Made by a program: the position numbers and the translations under genes. Shown here piece by piece: positions 34,986 through 45,057 of a stretch of DNA of 64,000 nt. Within the stretch, counting starts at the first letter, position 1. The number at the start of each line of letters is the position of its first letter. The notes under the pieces are model-generated. The model had not been told where the DNA came from, did not search any database, and saw only the letters and a program-made list of their open reading frames with translations. Source of the stretch: Paraburkholderia sp. (GTDB taxonomy: Bacteria; Pseudomonadota; Gammaproteobacteria; Burkholderiales; Burkholderiaceae); NCBI GenBank assembly GCA_004322045.1, contig SCRN01000010.1:124001-188000 (forward strand), written 5' to 3'.

Positions 34986-37351
34986 TCCACAACCTGCAAT
35001 TTGGCCACGGCAAGCGCGAGCCACTTCTCGCCGTGCCGCTTGAATCGAACTTGCGCGCGCGCATCGGCGCCTGCGCCCTCGAGCGCCGTGATGGCGCCTT
35101 CGCCGAACTTCGTATGAAACACCTGCTGCCCGACACGAAAGCCCGTATCGGCCGCGCGCTGCTCGTTGGCGAAGGCGGGCAGCGGCGCCGCCTCGAAGTT
35201 CGCCGCATGGCCGCGATCGGGGCGCGCGAACCAATCGCGATTCCATGCCGAACCTTCCGCACGGCCGCCCCAGCGCGAGCCGGCTTCGACCTTCGGCGTC
35301 AGCCACTTGAGCGTGGTTTCGGGCAACTCGTCGAAGAAGCGCGAGCGCACGTTGTAGCGCGTCTGCCCGTGCAATAGACGGCTTTGCGCGAACGACAGAT
35401 AGAGCCGCTCCTTTGCGCGCGTAATCGCGACATACATGAGCCGGCGCTCTTCTTCTAGGCCATCGGTCTCCATCGCACTGTTCTCGTGCGGGAACAGCCC
35501 TTCTTCGAGGCCGGTGATGAACACCGCCGTGAACTCGAGCCCCTTGGCCGCATGCACGGTCATCAGTTGCACCGCATCTTGCCCCGCTTGCGCCTGACTC
35601 TCGCCGGCCTCGAGCGAAGCGTGCGACAAGAAGCCCGCGAGCGGCGTCATGGTGTCGGGGTTTTGCGCCGGGTCGCTCAGGCTAGCGGCCTCGAGCACCA
35701 CGGTTTCGTCATCGAGCGAGGCCGCGCGCAACTCGGGCGCCGCCGTGGCGCCCGGTGCGAGCCGGATCGAGCGCGCGGGCGTATCGAGCCCGTAGCCCTC
35801 CTCGCTGACGAACGCGGTGGCTGCGTTGACGAGTTCCTGCAAGTTTTCGAGCCGGTCCTGCCCTTCGCGCTCGTTCTCGTAGAAAACGGACAGGCCGCTC
35901 GTACGCACGACGTACTCGACCGTCTCGGGCAAGCTCATGCGCTCGGTTTCGGCGCGCATTTTGGCGATGAGCATGGCAAACGCGCCTAGGCTCGTACCGG
36001 CTTTGCCCGTCACGTACGGGATCGCCGCCGCCATCGAGGTGCCATACGCGCGCGCCGCGTCGGCCAATTGCTCGATCGAGCGCGCGCCGATGCCGCGCGT
36101 GGGAAAGTTGACGACACGCGCGAACGCCGTGTCGTCGTTCGGATTATCGATCAGCCGCAAGTACGCCAGCGCGTGCTTGACTTCCTGCCGCTCGAAAAAG
36201 CGCAGGCCGCCGTAGACGCGATAGGCGATACCGGCATTCACGAGCGTATGCTCGATCGTGCGCGACTGCGCGTTGCTGCGGTAGAGCACGGCGATCTCGC
36301 TGCGCGCGAGGCCGCTGTTGTTGATCAACGCGCGAATTTCCTCGACGATCCAACCGGCCTCCTGCATATCGGTGGCCGCCTCGTAGACGCGCACGGGCTC
36401 GCCATGGCCGGCGTCGGTGCGCAAGTTCTTGCCCAAGCGCCGCGAGTTGTGGGCGATCAGCGCGTTGGCCGTATCGAGGATGTAACCGTGCGAGCGGTAG
36501 TTCTGCTCGAGCTTGATCAGATGGCGTACGTTGAACTCGCGCTCGAAGTCGAGCATGTTGCCCACGTTCGCGCCGCGAAATGCGTAGATCGATTGATCGT
36601 CGTCGCCGACCGCGAAGATCGAACCGGACGCAGCCCCATTGCCTTGGCCCGCAAGCAGCTTCAGCCACGCGTATTGCAACTTGTTCGTATCCTGAAACTC
36701 GTCGACGAGAATATGCCGAAAGCGCGCTTGGTAGTGCGCGCGCAGCGGCGCATTGTGGGCCAGCAACTCGTAGCAGCGCAGCAGCAGTTCCGGAAAATCG
36801 ACCACGCCTTCGCGCTGACACTGCTGGTCGTACGCGCGATACAGTTCGACGAATTTCAGATTGAAGCTGTCGCTCGCATCGACCTGATCGGGGCGCAGCC
36901 CCTGCTCTTTTGCGTTGTTGATGAAGTATTGAAGGTTCTTCGGAGGGTATTTCTCGTCGTCGACGTTCAGGCCCTTCATCAGACGCTTGATGGCGGATAG
37001 CTGATCCGCCGTATCCAGGATTTGGAACGTAGCCGGCAACCCCGCATCGCGGTAGTGCGCGCGCAGCATGCGGTTGCACAGGCCGTGGAAGGTGCCGATC
37101 CACATGCCCCGAGTGTCGATCGGCAGCAGTGCGGACAGGCGCCCCATCATCTCGCGCGCCGCCTTGTTCGTGAAGGTCACGGCGAGCACCGTGGCCGGCG
37201 ATGCATAGCCTTGCTGGATCAGCCACGCGATGCGCGTGATCAGCACGCGCGTCTTGCCGCTGCCTGCGCCCGCCAGGATCAGCGCCGGTTCGTTCGGCAG
37301 CGTGACGGCCGCGTATTGTTCGGGGTTCAGGTTGGCGAGCAGTTCTGGCAT
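34982..37351 (-). CDS. uvrD: UvrD/PcrA-type superfamily I DNA helicase
   Basis: A 789-aa 3'-5' helicase with all SF1A motifs: Q motif LNPEQYAAV, Walker A AGAGSGKT at residues 27-34, Walker B VDEFQDTN, motif III GDDDQSIYAFRGA, motif IV QNYRS, motif V TVHAAKGLEF and motif VI VAITRAKERL. The C-terminal 50 residues (VFHTKFGEGAITALEG) form the PcrA/UvrD Tudor-like domain that binds RNA polymerase. It acts in nucleotide-excision and mismatch repair. I start at 37351, where similarity begins. Divergent from valS. Confidence 0.92.
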   Translation of the reverse strand: MPELLANLNPEQYAAVTLPNEPALILAGAGSGKTRVLITRIAWLIQQGYASPATVLAVTFTNKAAREMMGRLSALLPIDTRGMWIGTFHGLCNRMLRAHYRDAGLPATFQILDTADQLSAIKRLMKGLNVDDEKYPPKNLQYFINNAKEQGLRPDQVDASDSFNLKFVELYRAYDQQCQREGVVDFPELLLRCYELLAHNAPLRAHYQARFRHILVDEFQDTNKLQYAWLKLLAGQGNGAASGSIFAVGDDDQSIYAFRGANVGNMLDFEREFNVRHLIKLEQNYRSHGYILDTANALIAHNSRRLGKNLRTDAGHGEPVRVYEAATDMQEAGWIVEEIRALINNSGLARSEIAVLYRSNAQSRTIEHTLVNAGIAYRVYGGLRFFERQEVKHALAYLRLIDNPNDDTAFARVVNFPTRGIGARSIEQLADAARAYGTSMAAAIPYVTGKAGTSLGAFAMLIAKMRAETERMSLPETVEYVVRTSGLSVFYENEREGQDRLENLQELVNAATAFVSEEGYGLDTPARSIRLAPGATAAPELRAASLDDETVVLEAASLSDPAQNPDTMTPLAGFLSHASLEAGESQAQAGQDAVQLMTVHAAKGLEFTAVFITGLEEGLFPHENSAMETDGLEEERRLMYVAITRAKERLYLSFAQSRLLHGQTRYNVRSRFFDELPETTLKWLTPKVEAGSRWGGRAEGSAWNRDWFARPDRGHAANFEAAPLPAFANEQRAADTGFRVGQQVFHTKFGEGAITALEGAGADARAQVRFKRHGEKWLALAVAKLQVVE

Positions 37352-37421
37352 GGAGGAAGCGGTTCTCTGCAACGGGAGGAAGCGGGCGGCGCCGCAGGCG
37401 GCAACGCTTTGGGAGCCGATC

Positions 37422-37465
37422 ATTATAAGGCCGAGCGCCGTGCCACTCTGCCGTCCCCTTATAAT
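37422..37465. promoter_or_regulatory. Divergent -10 elements, uvrD/valS
   Basis: A perfect TATAAT on the minus strand (37422-37427) points to uvrD and another on the plus strand (37460-37465) points to valS. The -35 regions are not obvious. Confidence 0.35.
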
Positions 37466-37566
37466 TGACGGTTTCGAACCTGCGATCGAAGGCCGGCCGC
37501 GGCCCGCGGCAGGTTGCGATACCGGATTTCATCTCACCTCAGGCATTTTTCGGCGGATTTCCAACC

Positions 37567-40434
37567 ATGACCGACACCACGCTGGCGAAGAGTTTCGAGC
37601 CCCAGACGATCGAGGCCCACTGGGGCCCCGAATGGGAAAAACGTGGGTACGCACAACCCGCTTTCAAGCCGGGCGCGCCCAACTTCTCGATCCAACTGCC
37701 GCCGCCGAACGTGACGGGCACGCTGCACATGGGGCACGCGTTCAATCAAACGATCATGGATGGCCTCACGCGCTATCACCGCATGCTCGGCGCAAACACG
37801 CTGTGGCTGCCCGGCACCGATCACGCCGGCATCGCCACGCAGATCGTCGTCGAGCGGCAACTCGACCAGGAAGGCGTCTCGCGCCATGACCTGGGCCGCG
37901 AAAAATTCGTCGAGCGCGTCTGGGCATGGAAAGAACGCTCGGGCTCGACGATCACGAGCCAAGTGCGGCGTCTAGGCGCCTCGATCGATTGGTCGCGCGA
38001 ATACTTCACGATGGACGAGAAGATGTCGGCCGTCGTCAGCGACGTGTTCGTGCGGCTGTACGAGCAGGGGCTGATCTATCGCGGCAAACGTCTCGTCAAC
38101 TGGGATCCGGTGTTGATGACGGCCGTGTCGGATCTGGAAGTGGCGAGCGAGGAAGAAAGCGGCCACCTCTGGCATATCCGCTATCCGCTCGTCGACGGCA
38201 GCGGCCACTTGACCGTCGCCACGACGCGCCCCGAAACGATGCTCGGCGACGTCGCCTTGATGGTTCACCCCGAGGATGAGCGCTACGCGCATCTGATCGG
38301 CAAGCACGTGAAGCTGCCGCTCACCGAACGAGACATCCCGATCATCGCCGACGACTACGTCGACCGCGAATTCGGCACGGGCGTCGTGAAGGTCACGCCC
38401 GCGCACGACTTCAACGACTACCAAGTGGGCCAGCGCCACCACCTGCCGCAAATCGAAATCCTCACGCTCGAAGCGAAGATCAACGACAACGCGCCGGCGG
38501 CGTATCGCGGCCTGGACCGATTCGAGGCACGCAAGCGCGTCGTTGCCGATCTCGATGCGCAGGGTTGGTTGGAATCGGTGAAGGACCACCGCTTGATGGT
38601 GCCGCGCGGCGATCGCACGGGCGTCGTGCTCGAGCCGATGTTGACCGACCAATGGTTCGTCGCGATGAGCAAGGGTGCGCCCGAAGGCACGTTCCATCCC
38701 GGCAAGTCGATTGCGCAGGTCGCGCTCGACGTCGTGCGTAACGGCGAGATCCAGTTCGTCCCGGAAAACTGGACGACAACCTATTACCAGTGGCTCGAGA
38801 ACATCCAAGACTGGTGCATCTCGCGGCAACTGTGGTGGGGCCACCAGATCCCCGCCTGGTACGGCGAGAACGGCGAAGTCTTCGTCGCCCGCACCGAAGC
38901 CCAAGCGCGCGAGCAAGCGCAGGCGAGCGGCTACGAAGGCGCGCTCAAGCGCGACGACGACGTGCTCGACACGTGGTTCTCGTCGGCGCTCGTGCCGTTC
39001 TCCTCGCTCGGTTGGCCGGGCGAGACGAAAGAATTGGCCGCGTTCCTGCCCTCGTCCGTGCTCGTGACCGGATTCGACATCATCTTCTTCTGGGTCGCGC
39101 GCATGATCATGATGACGACGCACTTCACGGGGAAGGTGCCGTTTCGCACCGTCTACGTGCATGGGCTCGTGCGCGACCACGAAGGCCAAAAGATGTCGAA
39201 GAGCAAAGGCAATACGCTCGATCCGATCGACATCGTCGACGGCATCGATTTGGAAGCGCTCGTCGCCAAGCGCACGACGGGCCTCATGAATCCGAAGCAG
39301 GCTGGGTCGATCGAAAAGAAAACGCGCAAGGAGTTTCCGACCGGCATCGCCGCCTTCGGCACCGATGCGTTGCGCTTCACGATGGCGTCGATGGCCACGC
39401 TCGGGCGCAACGTCAATTTCGATCTCGCGCGCTGCGAAGGCTATCGTAACTTCTGCAACAAATTGTGGAACGCCACGCGCTTCGTGCTGATGAATTGCGA
39501 GGGCCACGATTGCGGCTTTTCCAAACCCGGCGCGTGCGCGCCCGGTGACTGCGGCCCCGGCGGCTACACGGATTTCTCGCAAGCGGACCGCTGGATCGTC
39601 TCGCTCTTGCAGCGCGTGGAAGCCGAAGTCGAAAAGGGCTACGCCGATTACCGCTTCGACAATATCGCCAATGCGATCTACAAGTTCGTGTGGGACGAGT
39701 ATTGCGATTGGTACCTCGAGCTCGCAAAGGTGCAGATCCAAAACGGCACGCCGGAACAACAGCGCGCCACGCGGCGTACGCTGTTGCGTGTGCTCGAAAC
39801 GGTGCTGCGGCTCGCGCACCCGATCATTCCGTTCATCACGGAAGCGCTTTGGCAAAAGGTCGCGCCGCTCACGGACGCCTATCCGAAAGATGCGGCGAGC
39901 GGCGAGGCCTCGATCATGGTGCAACCCTACCCGCGTGCGGAAGAGAAAAAAATCGACGAAAAAGCCGAACGCTGGGCCGCGGATCTAAAGAGCGCTATCG
40001 ACGGTTGCAGAAACTTACGCGGCGAAATGAACCTATCGCCCGCAACCAAGGTCCCTTTGCTGGTACACGGCGACGCCGGCCAATGGCAGTCGTTCGCCCC
40101 GTACGCACAAGCACTCGCGCGCTTGTCGGAAGTGCGCATCATGGCCGACGAAGCAACCCTCGACGCGCAGTCGCAAGGCGCGCCGATCGCGATCGTCGGC
40201 GGTGACAAGCTCGCGCTGCTCGTCGAAATCGACGTTGCGGCCGAGCGTGAGCGTCTGGGCAAGGAAATTGCTCGGCTCGACGCGGAAATCGCCAAGTGCG
40301 CGGCGAAGCTCGGAAACGAGGCTTTTGTCGCAAAAGCACCGGGTGCCGTTGTGGAGCAAGAGCAGAAAAGGCTGTCACAATACCGGGACACCATTGCCAA
40401 GCTCAGCGCACAGCTCGCGCGCCTTCCGGCCTAG
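37567..40434 (+). CDS. valS: Valyl-tRNA synthetase
   Basis: A 955-aa class I synthetase, matching the E. coli length. HIGH-type motif TLHMGH is near residue 52, KMSKS in [11 protein letters not shown] near residue 540, and an editing CP1 domain lies between ([19 protein letters not shown]). The C-terminal coiled-coil arm ([20 protein letters not shown]) is characteristic of ValRS. It charges tRNA-Val and deacylates Thr-tRNA-Val. The start is set at the ATG where the family sequence begins, not at the 34-codon-longer frame. Confidence 0.95.
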   Translation: MTDTTLAKSFEPQTIEAHWGPEWEKRGYAQPAFKPGAPNFSIQLPPPNVTGTLHMGHAFNQTIMDGLTRYHRMLGANTLWLPGTDHAGIATQIVVERQLDQEGVSRHDLGREKFVERVWAWKERSGSTITSQVRRLGASIDWSREYFTMDEKMSAVVSDVFVRLYEQGLIYRGKRLVNWDPVLMTAVSDLEVASEEESGHLWHIRYPLVDGSGHLTVATTRPETMLGDVALMVHPEDERYAHLIGKHVKLPLTERDIPIIADDYVDREFGTGVVKVTPAHDFNDYQVGQRHHLPQIEILTLEAKINDNAPAAYRGLDRFEARKRVVADLDAQGWLESVKDHRLMVPRGDRTGVVLEPMLTDQWFVAMSKGAPEGTFHPGKSIAQVALDVVRNGEIQFVPENWTTTYYQWLENIQDWCISRQLWWGHQIPAWYGENGEVFVARTEAQAREQAQASGYEGALKRDDDVLDTWFSSALVPFSSLGWPGETKELAAFLPSSVLVTGFDIIFFWVARMIMMTTHFTGKVPFRTVYVHGLVRDHEGQKMSKSKGNTLDPIDIVDGIDLEALVAKRTTGLMNPKQAGSIEKKTRKEFPTGIAAFGTDALRFTMASMATLGRNVNFDLARCEGYRNFCNKLWNATRFVLMNCEGHDCGFSKPGACAPGDCGPGGYTDFSQADRWIVSLLQRVEAEVEKGYADYRFDNIANAIYKFVWDEYCDWYLELAKVQIQNGTPEQQRATRRTLLRVLETVLRLAHPIIPFITEALWQKVAPLTDAYPKDAASGEASIMVQPYPRAEEKKIDEKAERWAADLKSAIDGCRNLRGEMNLSPATKVPLLVHGDAGQWQSFAPYAQALARLSEVRIMADEATLDAQSQGAPIAIVGGDKLALLVEIDVAAERERLGKEIARLDAEIAKCAAKLGNEAFVAKAPGAVVEQEQKRLSQYRDTIAKLSAQLARLPA

Positions 40435-40437
40435 TGC

Positions 40438-40459
40438 GGCGTTCGGCCCATCGAACGCC
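40438..40459. terminator. Hairpin between valS and galU
   Basis: GGCGTTCG and CGAACGCC pair around a 6-nt loop immediately after the valS stop. No T run follows, so termination is weak or partial. Confidence 0.4.
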
Positions 40460-40518
40460 GGACATTGCGTTCAATGGGCACGTTGGTCCCAACAGTACTC
40501 GAGAATTAGGGTAACGCC

Positions 40519-41400
40519 ATGCTAAAAGTCACCAAGGCTGTCTTTCCGGTTGCGGGCCTCGGCACGCGCTTTCTTCCGGCCACGAAGGCCAGCCCCAAGG
40601 AGATGCTGCCGATCGTCGACAAGCCGCTGATCCAATACGCGGTCGAAGAAGCGATGGCTGCCGGCATCACCGAGATGATCTTCGTCACGGGCCGCAGCAA
40701 GCGCGCAATCGAGGATCACTTCGACAAGTCGTATGAAATCGAAGCGGAACTCGAAGCGCGCGGTAAAGACAAGCTGCTCGAACTCGTGCGCAGCATCAAG
40801 CCGAGCCACGTCGATTGCTTCTATGTGCGTCAGCCCGAAGCGCTGGGGCTGGGCCACGCCGTGCTGTGCGCCGAGAAGCTCGTCGGCGAAAACCCATTCG
40901 CCGTCATTCTCGCTGACGATTTGCTCTATGCCGAGCCGCCCGTCATGAAGCAGATGATCGATGTCTTCGACCACTATCACAGCTCGGTGATCGGCGTCGA
41001 AGAAATCCCGCCGCAAGACACGCGCTCGTACGGGATCGTCGACGGCAAGGAGTGGGAAGACGCCATCATCAAGATGTCGGGCATCGTCGAAAAGCCGGCG
41101 CCCGAAGTCGCACCGTCAAATCTCGGCGTCGTAGGCCGCTATGTACTCAAGCCGCGCATCTTCGATCATCTGCGCGCGCTGACCCCCGGCGCGGGTGGCG
41201 AGATCCAGTTGACCGACGGGATTCAATCGCTGCTCGGCGACGAGCAAGTGCTGGCCTACAAGTATCACGGCACGCGCTTCGATTGCGGCAGCAAGCTCGG
41301 CTACCTGAAGGCGACCGTCGAGTTCGCGCTGCGCCATCCGGAAGTGGCCGAGGAATTCGCTCATTACCTGCGCACGCGTGCGCCCGTGATGGACAGCTAA
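40519..41400 (+). CDS. galU: UTP-glucose-1-phosphate uridylyltransferase
   Basis: A 293-aa nucleotidyltransferase. It has [20 protein letters not shown] (nucleotide-binding signature), [10 protein letters not shown], the metal Asp in ILADDLLY, and [15 protein letters not shown]. It makes UDP-glucose for exopolysaccharide, LPS and trehalose synthesis. Slightly shorter than E. coli GalU (302). Preceded by AGGG. Confidence 0.93.
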   Translation: MLKVTKAVFPVAGLGTRFLPATKASPKEMLPIVDKPLIQYAVEEAMAAGITEMIFVTGRSKRAIEDHFDKSYEIEAELEARGKDKLLELVRSIKPSHVDCFYVRQPEALGLGHAVLCAEKLVGENPFAVILADDLLYAEPPVMKQMIDVFDHYHSSVIGVEEIPPQDTRSYGIVDGKEWEDAIIKMSGIVEKPAPEVAPSNLGVVGRYVLKPRIFDHLRALTPGAGGEIQLTDGIQSLLGDEQVLAYKYHGTRFDCGSKLGYLKATVEFALRHPEVAEEFAHYLRTRAPVMDS

Positions 41401-41432
41401 GTATCGCGCGCGCCTTCGCGGCGCGAGAGGCC

Positions 41433-41456
41433 GCAGGCGCTAGCACTAGCGCCTGC
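41433..41456. terminator. 24-bp palindrome between galU and tusA
   Basis: GCAGGCGCTAG-CA-CTAGCGCCTGC is a perfect 11-bp inverted repeat overlapping the tusA stop codon. It lies between convergent genes and probably ends both transcripts, though T runs are missing. Confidence 0.5.
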
Positions 41457-41673
41457 GCATCAAGAACACGAACGTCTTATCCTGCGTCGAGCTTTCGACG
41501 ATTTCGTTGCCCGTTTGCTTGGCGAAGGCCGCGAAATCGCGTTGCGAACCGGGATCGGTTGCCAAGACCTTCAAAATCTGACCGCTTTGCATATCCGCCA
41601 GCGCTTTTTTCGCCCTCAAGATCGGCAGCGGGCAGCTCAACCCGCGTGCATCGACTTCCTTATGAATGTCCAT
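41446..41673 (-). CDS. tusA: TusA/SirA-family sulfur carrier
   Basis: A 75-aa protein with the family signature LSCPLPILRAKKAL, whose Cys carries the persulfide. TusA passes sulfur to TusBCD/E for tRNA 2-thiouridine synthesis and to molybdenum-cofactor enzymes. Length and start are standard. Transcribed alone, convergent with galU. Confidence 0.87.
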   Translation of the reverse strand: MDIHKEVDARGLSCPLPILRAKKALADMQSGQILKVLATDPGSQRDFAAFAKQTGNEIVESSTQDKTFVFLMRRR

Positions 41674-41844
41674 CGGCCCTTGACCTTTTAGAAACGCGAA
41701 CGCGCGACCCCGCGAATGTGGGGCTTTGCGACAAAATTGCGAAAAGCGAATTTTACCGCAGCGCCGGGCCGCGCTCGATCGGCCGTCATTGCCGCCAACG
41801 CCGGGCTTGCCGCCCGGGCAAGCCTCGGATCAACCGGGACAGGC

Positions 41845-42900
41845 CTAAAGCGTCACCGGCAACCCCGTCGCGAACGCCTCGCGCAGCGCGTGGCCGATGC
41901 GCGTCGCCTCGAGCGCATCCGCGAGCGTCGCGCCGGTGGATGCAGCGGACCGAGTGCTCGCCGTACCCGCCCGTCGGGCGCACACGTTTTGGACGAACGC
42001 GTGTGCTTCGTGCAGGAACGCCTCTTCGAAACGGTCGAAGAAAGTCGGCGTGCTTTCGCTGCGCACGCCGCCCGCCTCGTAGATCTCCACGCGATTGCGC
42101 CGCGGGTTGTGACCGATCGCGAGCGCACCGCCCGTGCCAATCACTTCGCTTTGCGTATCGCAGCCATGCGCCATCGTGCGCGAGGCGTAGAACACCGCCA
42201 ATCTTCCGCCTTCGAATTCGACGACGCCCACGCCGTTGTCCACGTCCGCGCACGCGCGCAGACCCTCGTGCAAAGCGATCACGCCCGTGGCGAACACCCG
42301 CGTCGCCCGTGCGCCGTCGAAGAACCAGCGCGCAACGTCGATGTCATGCACCGTGCAATCGAGGAAGATGCCGCCCGAGGTCGGCGCGAACCGCACGAAA
42401 AAGCCGTCGGGGTCGTTCAGGTCCGTCGTTTGCGAGCGCACCATGAACGGCCGGCCAATGGCGCCGGCGCACGCCTTGTCGTACGCGTCGCGGTAGCTTG
42501 GATCGAACCTGCGCATGAAGCCGATCATCGCTTCGAGTTGCGGATATTCGCGGGCCACGCTGAGCACACGCTCGCATTGCCCGAGGTCGAGCGACAGCGG
42601 CTTCTCGCAGAAGACATGCTTGCCCGCACGCAGCGCCGCGGCAATTTGCTCCGCATGCAACGACGACGGCGTGACGAGCCACAGTGCATCGAGTTCGCTG
42701 TCGGCGAGCAATGCTTCGTAGTCCGAATAAAGCCGCGCGCTAGGTAGCGTCTCGCGCGCCCAATCGCGTTCTTGCTCGACGGGACTGCACGCCGCCGCCA
42801 ACACCGCGCCCGGCACGCGGTAAGCCAAGTTCGTTGCGTGGCGCTTGCCGAGCCGGCCCAATCCGGCAATCCCGATCTTCACGGGTGTGCGCTCTGCCAT
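41845..42900 (-). CDS. Gfo/Idh/MocA oxidoreductase, inositol dehydrogenase paralogue
   Basis: A 351-aa NAD(P)-dependent oxidoreductase. The N-terminal Rossmann motif is GIAGLGRLGKRHATNL, followed by CEKPLSLDL (catalytic Lys region) and the C-terminal GGIFLDCTVHDIDVARWF with the active-site Asp and His. It is 28 bp downstream of iolG in the same operon. Likely oxidises an inositol isomer such as scyllo-inositol, or a related cyclitol or inosose. I start at 42900, where the Rossmann fold begins. Confidence 0.82.
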   Translation of the reverse strand: MAERTPVKIGIAGLGRLGKRHATNLAYRVPGAVLAAACSPVEQERDWARETLPSARLYSDYEALLADSELDALWLVTPSSLHAEQIAAALRAGKHVFCEKPLSLDLGQCERVLSVAREYPQLEAMIGFMRRFDPSYRDAYDKACAGAIGRPFMVRSQTTDLNDPDGFFVRFAPTSGGIFLDCTVHDIDVARWFFDGARATRVFATGVIALHEGLRACADVDNGVGVVEFEGGRLAVFYASRTMAHGCDTQSEVIGTGGALAIGHNPRRNRVEIYEAGGVRSESTPTFFDRFEEAFLHEAHAFVQNVCARRAGTASTRSAASTGATLADALEATRIGHALREAFATGLPVTL

Positions 42901-42928
42901 CGTCGTCACTGTCTCGCTCCTCTTGCGC

Positions 42929-43936
42929 TTATTCGCCCACCGCCACCACGCGGCCCTCGCGCCACGAGCGCGTCGCGGCCTCGGCCAATTCGAGCGCCTT
43001 GACGCCATCGGCGATCGTCGTGCGCACACTCGCGCCTTGCGTCACCGCATCGAAGAAATGCGCGATCTCGTTCGCATAAGCGGCGCGATAACGTTCGAGG
43101 AAGAACGCTTCAGGCAAATCGCTCGACACCGCGCGCGACGAATAGGCGAGCACTTCGGTCGGCCGCACGTTGCCGGCCTGCAGCATGCCCGCGCTGCCGA
43201 GCACTTCGAAGCGCTGGTCGTAACCGTATGCAGCGCGCCGCGTCGTATTGATCTGACAAAGCCGCCCGCGTTTCGTGCGAATCGTGACGGCCGTCGAATC
43301 GATGTCGCCGGCATTGAGGATCGCCGGGTCCGTCAAGCAGCTTCCGCTCGCATGCACGGTTTGCGCTTCGTCATCGAGAATCCAGCGAAAGATGTCGAAG
43401 TCGTGGATCAGCATGTCCTTGAAGATGCCGCCGGAGCGGCGGATGTACTCGACGGGCGGCGCGCCTGGGTCGCGGCTCGTCACGACGAGCATTTCGGGCG
43501 TGCCGATTTCGCCTGCGTCGAGCCGCGCCTTGACGGCGGCGAACGTCGGATCGAAACGGCGTTGAAAACCGATCATGCACACGACGCCCGCCGCTTCGAC
43601 GGCGCGTGCGCAGGCGCGCGCGCGCTCGAGTTCGAGATCGACGGGTTTTTCGCAAAAGATATGCTTGCCTGCGGCCGCCGAACGCTCGATCAAATCGGCG
43701 TGCGTATCGGTGCTCGAGCAAATGACGCTTGCGCCGACGGCGGCGTCGGCGAGCGCCACGTCGGCCTCGACCACGACCGCGCCGTATTGCGCCGCGAGCT
43801 CGGAGGCAGCGGCGCGATTGACGTCGACCACGTACTTGAGCCGCGCGCCCGGATGCCGCGCAAGATTGCCTGCATGAATGCGGCCGATGCGGCCCGCGCC
43901 GAATACCGCGACGTCGATCGCGTCGTGACTAGTCAT
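42929..43936 (-). CDS. iolG: Inositol 2-dehydrogenase
   Basis: A 335-aa Gfo/Idh/MocA enzyme with GAGRIGRIHAGNLARHPGA, FCEKPVDLELERA, SRDPGAPPVEYI and SGGIFKDMLIHDFDIFRW, the combination typical of IolG. It oxidises myo-inositol to 2-keto-myo-inositol with NAD. AGGAGGA precedes the ATG, and the gene overlaps the end of the RpiR regulator gene by 8 bp. This places the first catabolic step under the same transcript as its regulator. Confidence 0.9.
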   Translation of the reverse strand: MTSHDAIDVAVFGAGRIGRIHAGNLARHPGARLKYVVDVNRAAASELAAQYGAVVVEADVALADAAVGASVICSSTDTHADLIERSAAAGKHIFCEKPVDLELERARACARAVEAAGVVCMIGFQRRFDPTFAAVKARLDAGEIGTPEMLVVTSRDPGAPPVEYIRRSGGIFKDMLIHDFDIFRWILDDEAQTVHASGSCLTDPAILNAGDIDSTAVTIRTKRGRLCQINTTRRAAYGYDQRFEVLGSAGMLQAGNVRPTEVLAYSSRAVSSDLPEAFFLERYRAAYANEIAHFFDAVTQGASVRTTIADGVKALELAEAATRSWREGRVVAVGE

Positions 43937-44810
43937 CGTATCCTCCTGTGTCCTTGGATTCTTCTACGTTCAACTCGAGCCGGTACGCAAGCGCAACGAA
44001 CAGCGCCTGGCACAGGCAAATGGTGCTCGTCAGTGCGCGAAAGGCGAATGCGCTACCTTCCTTGACGAATAACTGCGCGCTCGCGTAACGCCCGAGCGGC
44101 GATAAACGGCTGTCGGTGATGACGAGCGTTTGCGCTTGGTGATGATGGGCGACGCGCAAGCAGTACTGCGTCTCGCGGCCGTACGGTTCGAAGCTGATGG
44201 CGATGACGACGTCGCCCTTCTTCACGCTGCGGATTTGCTCGCGAAACATGCCGCCGAAGCCCGAAATGAGGTGGACGCGCTTGGCCGTGTGCTGCAGCGC
44301 ATAGACGATGTAGCTCGCCACCGGGAACGAGCGCCGCACGCCGATCACATAAATGTTCTCGGCATGCTGCAGCATCGAGACGGCCGCTTCGAATTGCTCG
44401 TCGTCCAGCGTCGCTTCGAGCTCGTCGAGGCCATTGCGACAGGCGGCGACGAACTCGCGCGCGACGTTGCCGCCCGATAAGCGCCCAGGCTTTTCGTCGA
44501 TCAGTTTGCGAATCCGCTGCTTATAGGTCTGCCCCGAAGGACTCTGGCCTGCGTAGGCCTCTTTGAACACGGCCTGCAGATCGGAGAACCCCGAAAACCC
44601 GAAGCGCTGCGCAAAGCGCACCACGGCCGAGGGATGCACGCCGCAACTCGCGGCGATGTCGCTCGTGCGATCGACCATCACGCTCGCTCGATGCTGTTCC
44701 AGGTACGACGCCACGCTCTTCAATTGCCGCGGCAACGCGTCGTAAGCATCGGCGACACGCTGCATCAGTTCGTCGACGCTCGGCAACTCATCGGTGGTCT
44801 CTTCCTGCAT
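43929..44810 (-). CDS. MurR/RpiR-family regulator of inositol genes
   Basis: A 293-aa regulator. The N-terminal HTH_6 domain spans residues 15-90 (ASCGVHPSAVVRFAQRFGFSG is the recognition part) and the C-terminal SIS domain 130-270 (ENIYVIGVRRSFPVASYIVY, VKKGDVVIAISFEPYGRE), which binds a phosphosugar. It leads the iolG operon and is divergent from the transporter genes. The GGAA-N6-TTCC palindrome over its own -35 suggests autoregulated repression relieved by an inositol-derived phosphate. An ATG six bases upstream is also possible. Confidence 0.87.
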   Translation of the reverse strand: MQEETTDELPSVDELMQRVADAYDALPRQLKSVASYLEQHRASVMVDRTSDIAASCGVHPSAVVRFAQRFGFSGFSDLQAVFKEAYAGQSPSGQTYKQRIRKLIDEKPGRLSGGNVAREFVAACRNGLDELEATLDDEQFEAAVSMLQHAENIYVIGVRRSFPVASYIVYALQHTAKRVHLISGFGGMFREQIRSVKKGDVVIAISFEPYGRETQYCLRVAHHHQAQTLVITDSRLSPLGRYASAQLFVKEGSAFAFRALTSTICLCQALFVALAYRLELNVEESKDTGGYDD

Positions 44811-44895
44811 GGCTCTCATCCTGTTGAACGGGTGCTGCGCCCTGCCGCTTGCTCGTCGCTCGCCGCCCGGCGCGCATCGTTTCCCGACGATGCGG

Positions 44896-44938
44896 ATTAT
44901 AGGCACGTCCGCCTTGAAATGGAATTAATTTTCCATTT
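44896..44938 (-). promoter_or_regulatory. Operator and promoter of the inositol regulator
   Basis: AAATGGAA-N6-TTCCATTT (44917-44938) is a perfect 8-bp-arm palindrome containing GGAA-N6-TTCC, the motif type I recall for RpiR-family IolR in rhizobia. A perfect minus-strand TATAAT at 44896-44901 places the palindrome over the -35 of the regulator gene. Confidence 0.65.
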
Positions 44939-44959
44939 ACATCGACAATGAAATTTTCT

Positions 44960-44988
44960 TTGCAATCCTGATCGAGTTCGCCTAATCT
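44960..44988 (+). promoter_or_regulatory. Sigma-70 promoter of the inositol transport/catabolism genes
   Basis: TTGCAA (44960-44965), a 17-bp spacer and TAATCT (44983-44988) lie about 70 bp before the binding-protein start, 22 bp downstream of the operator palindrome. Confidence 0.6.
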
Positions 44989-45057
44989 GTTTCGTGAGCG
45001 GCGCGCGCCGGTCGCGGCATCGCTCCTAACGACATAACTTCGAATAGGTGGAGACAA

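Noticed and set aside
37972-39924. A 650-codon open frame on the strand opposite valS
   Set aside because: It mirrors valS codon periodicity, encodes a low-complexity Arg/His/Ala-rich product with no domains, and valS itself is unambiguous.
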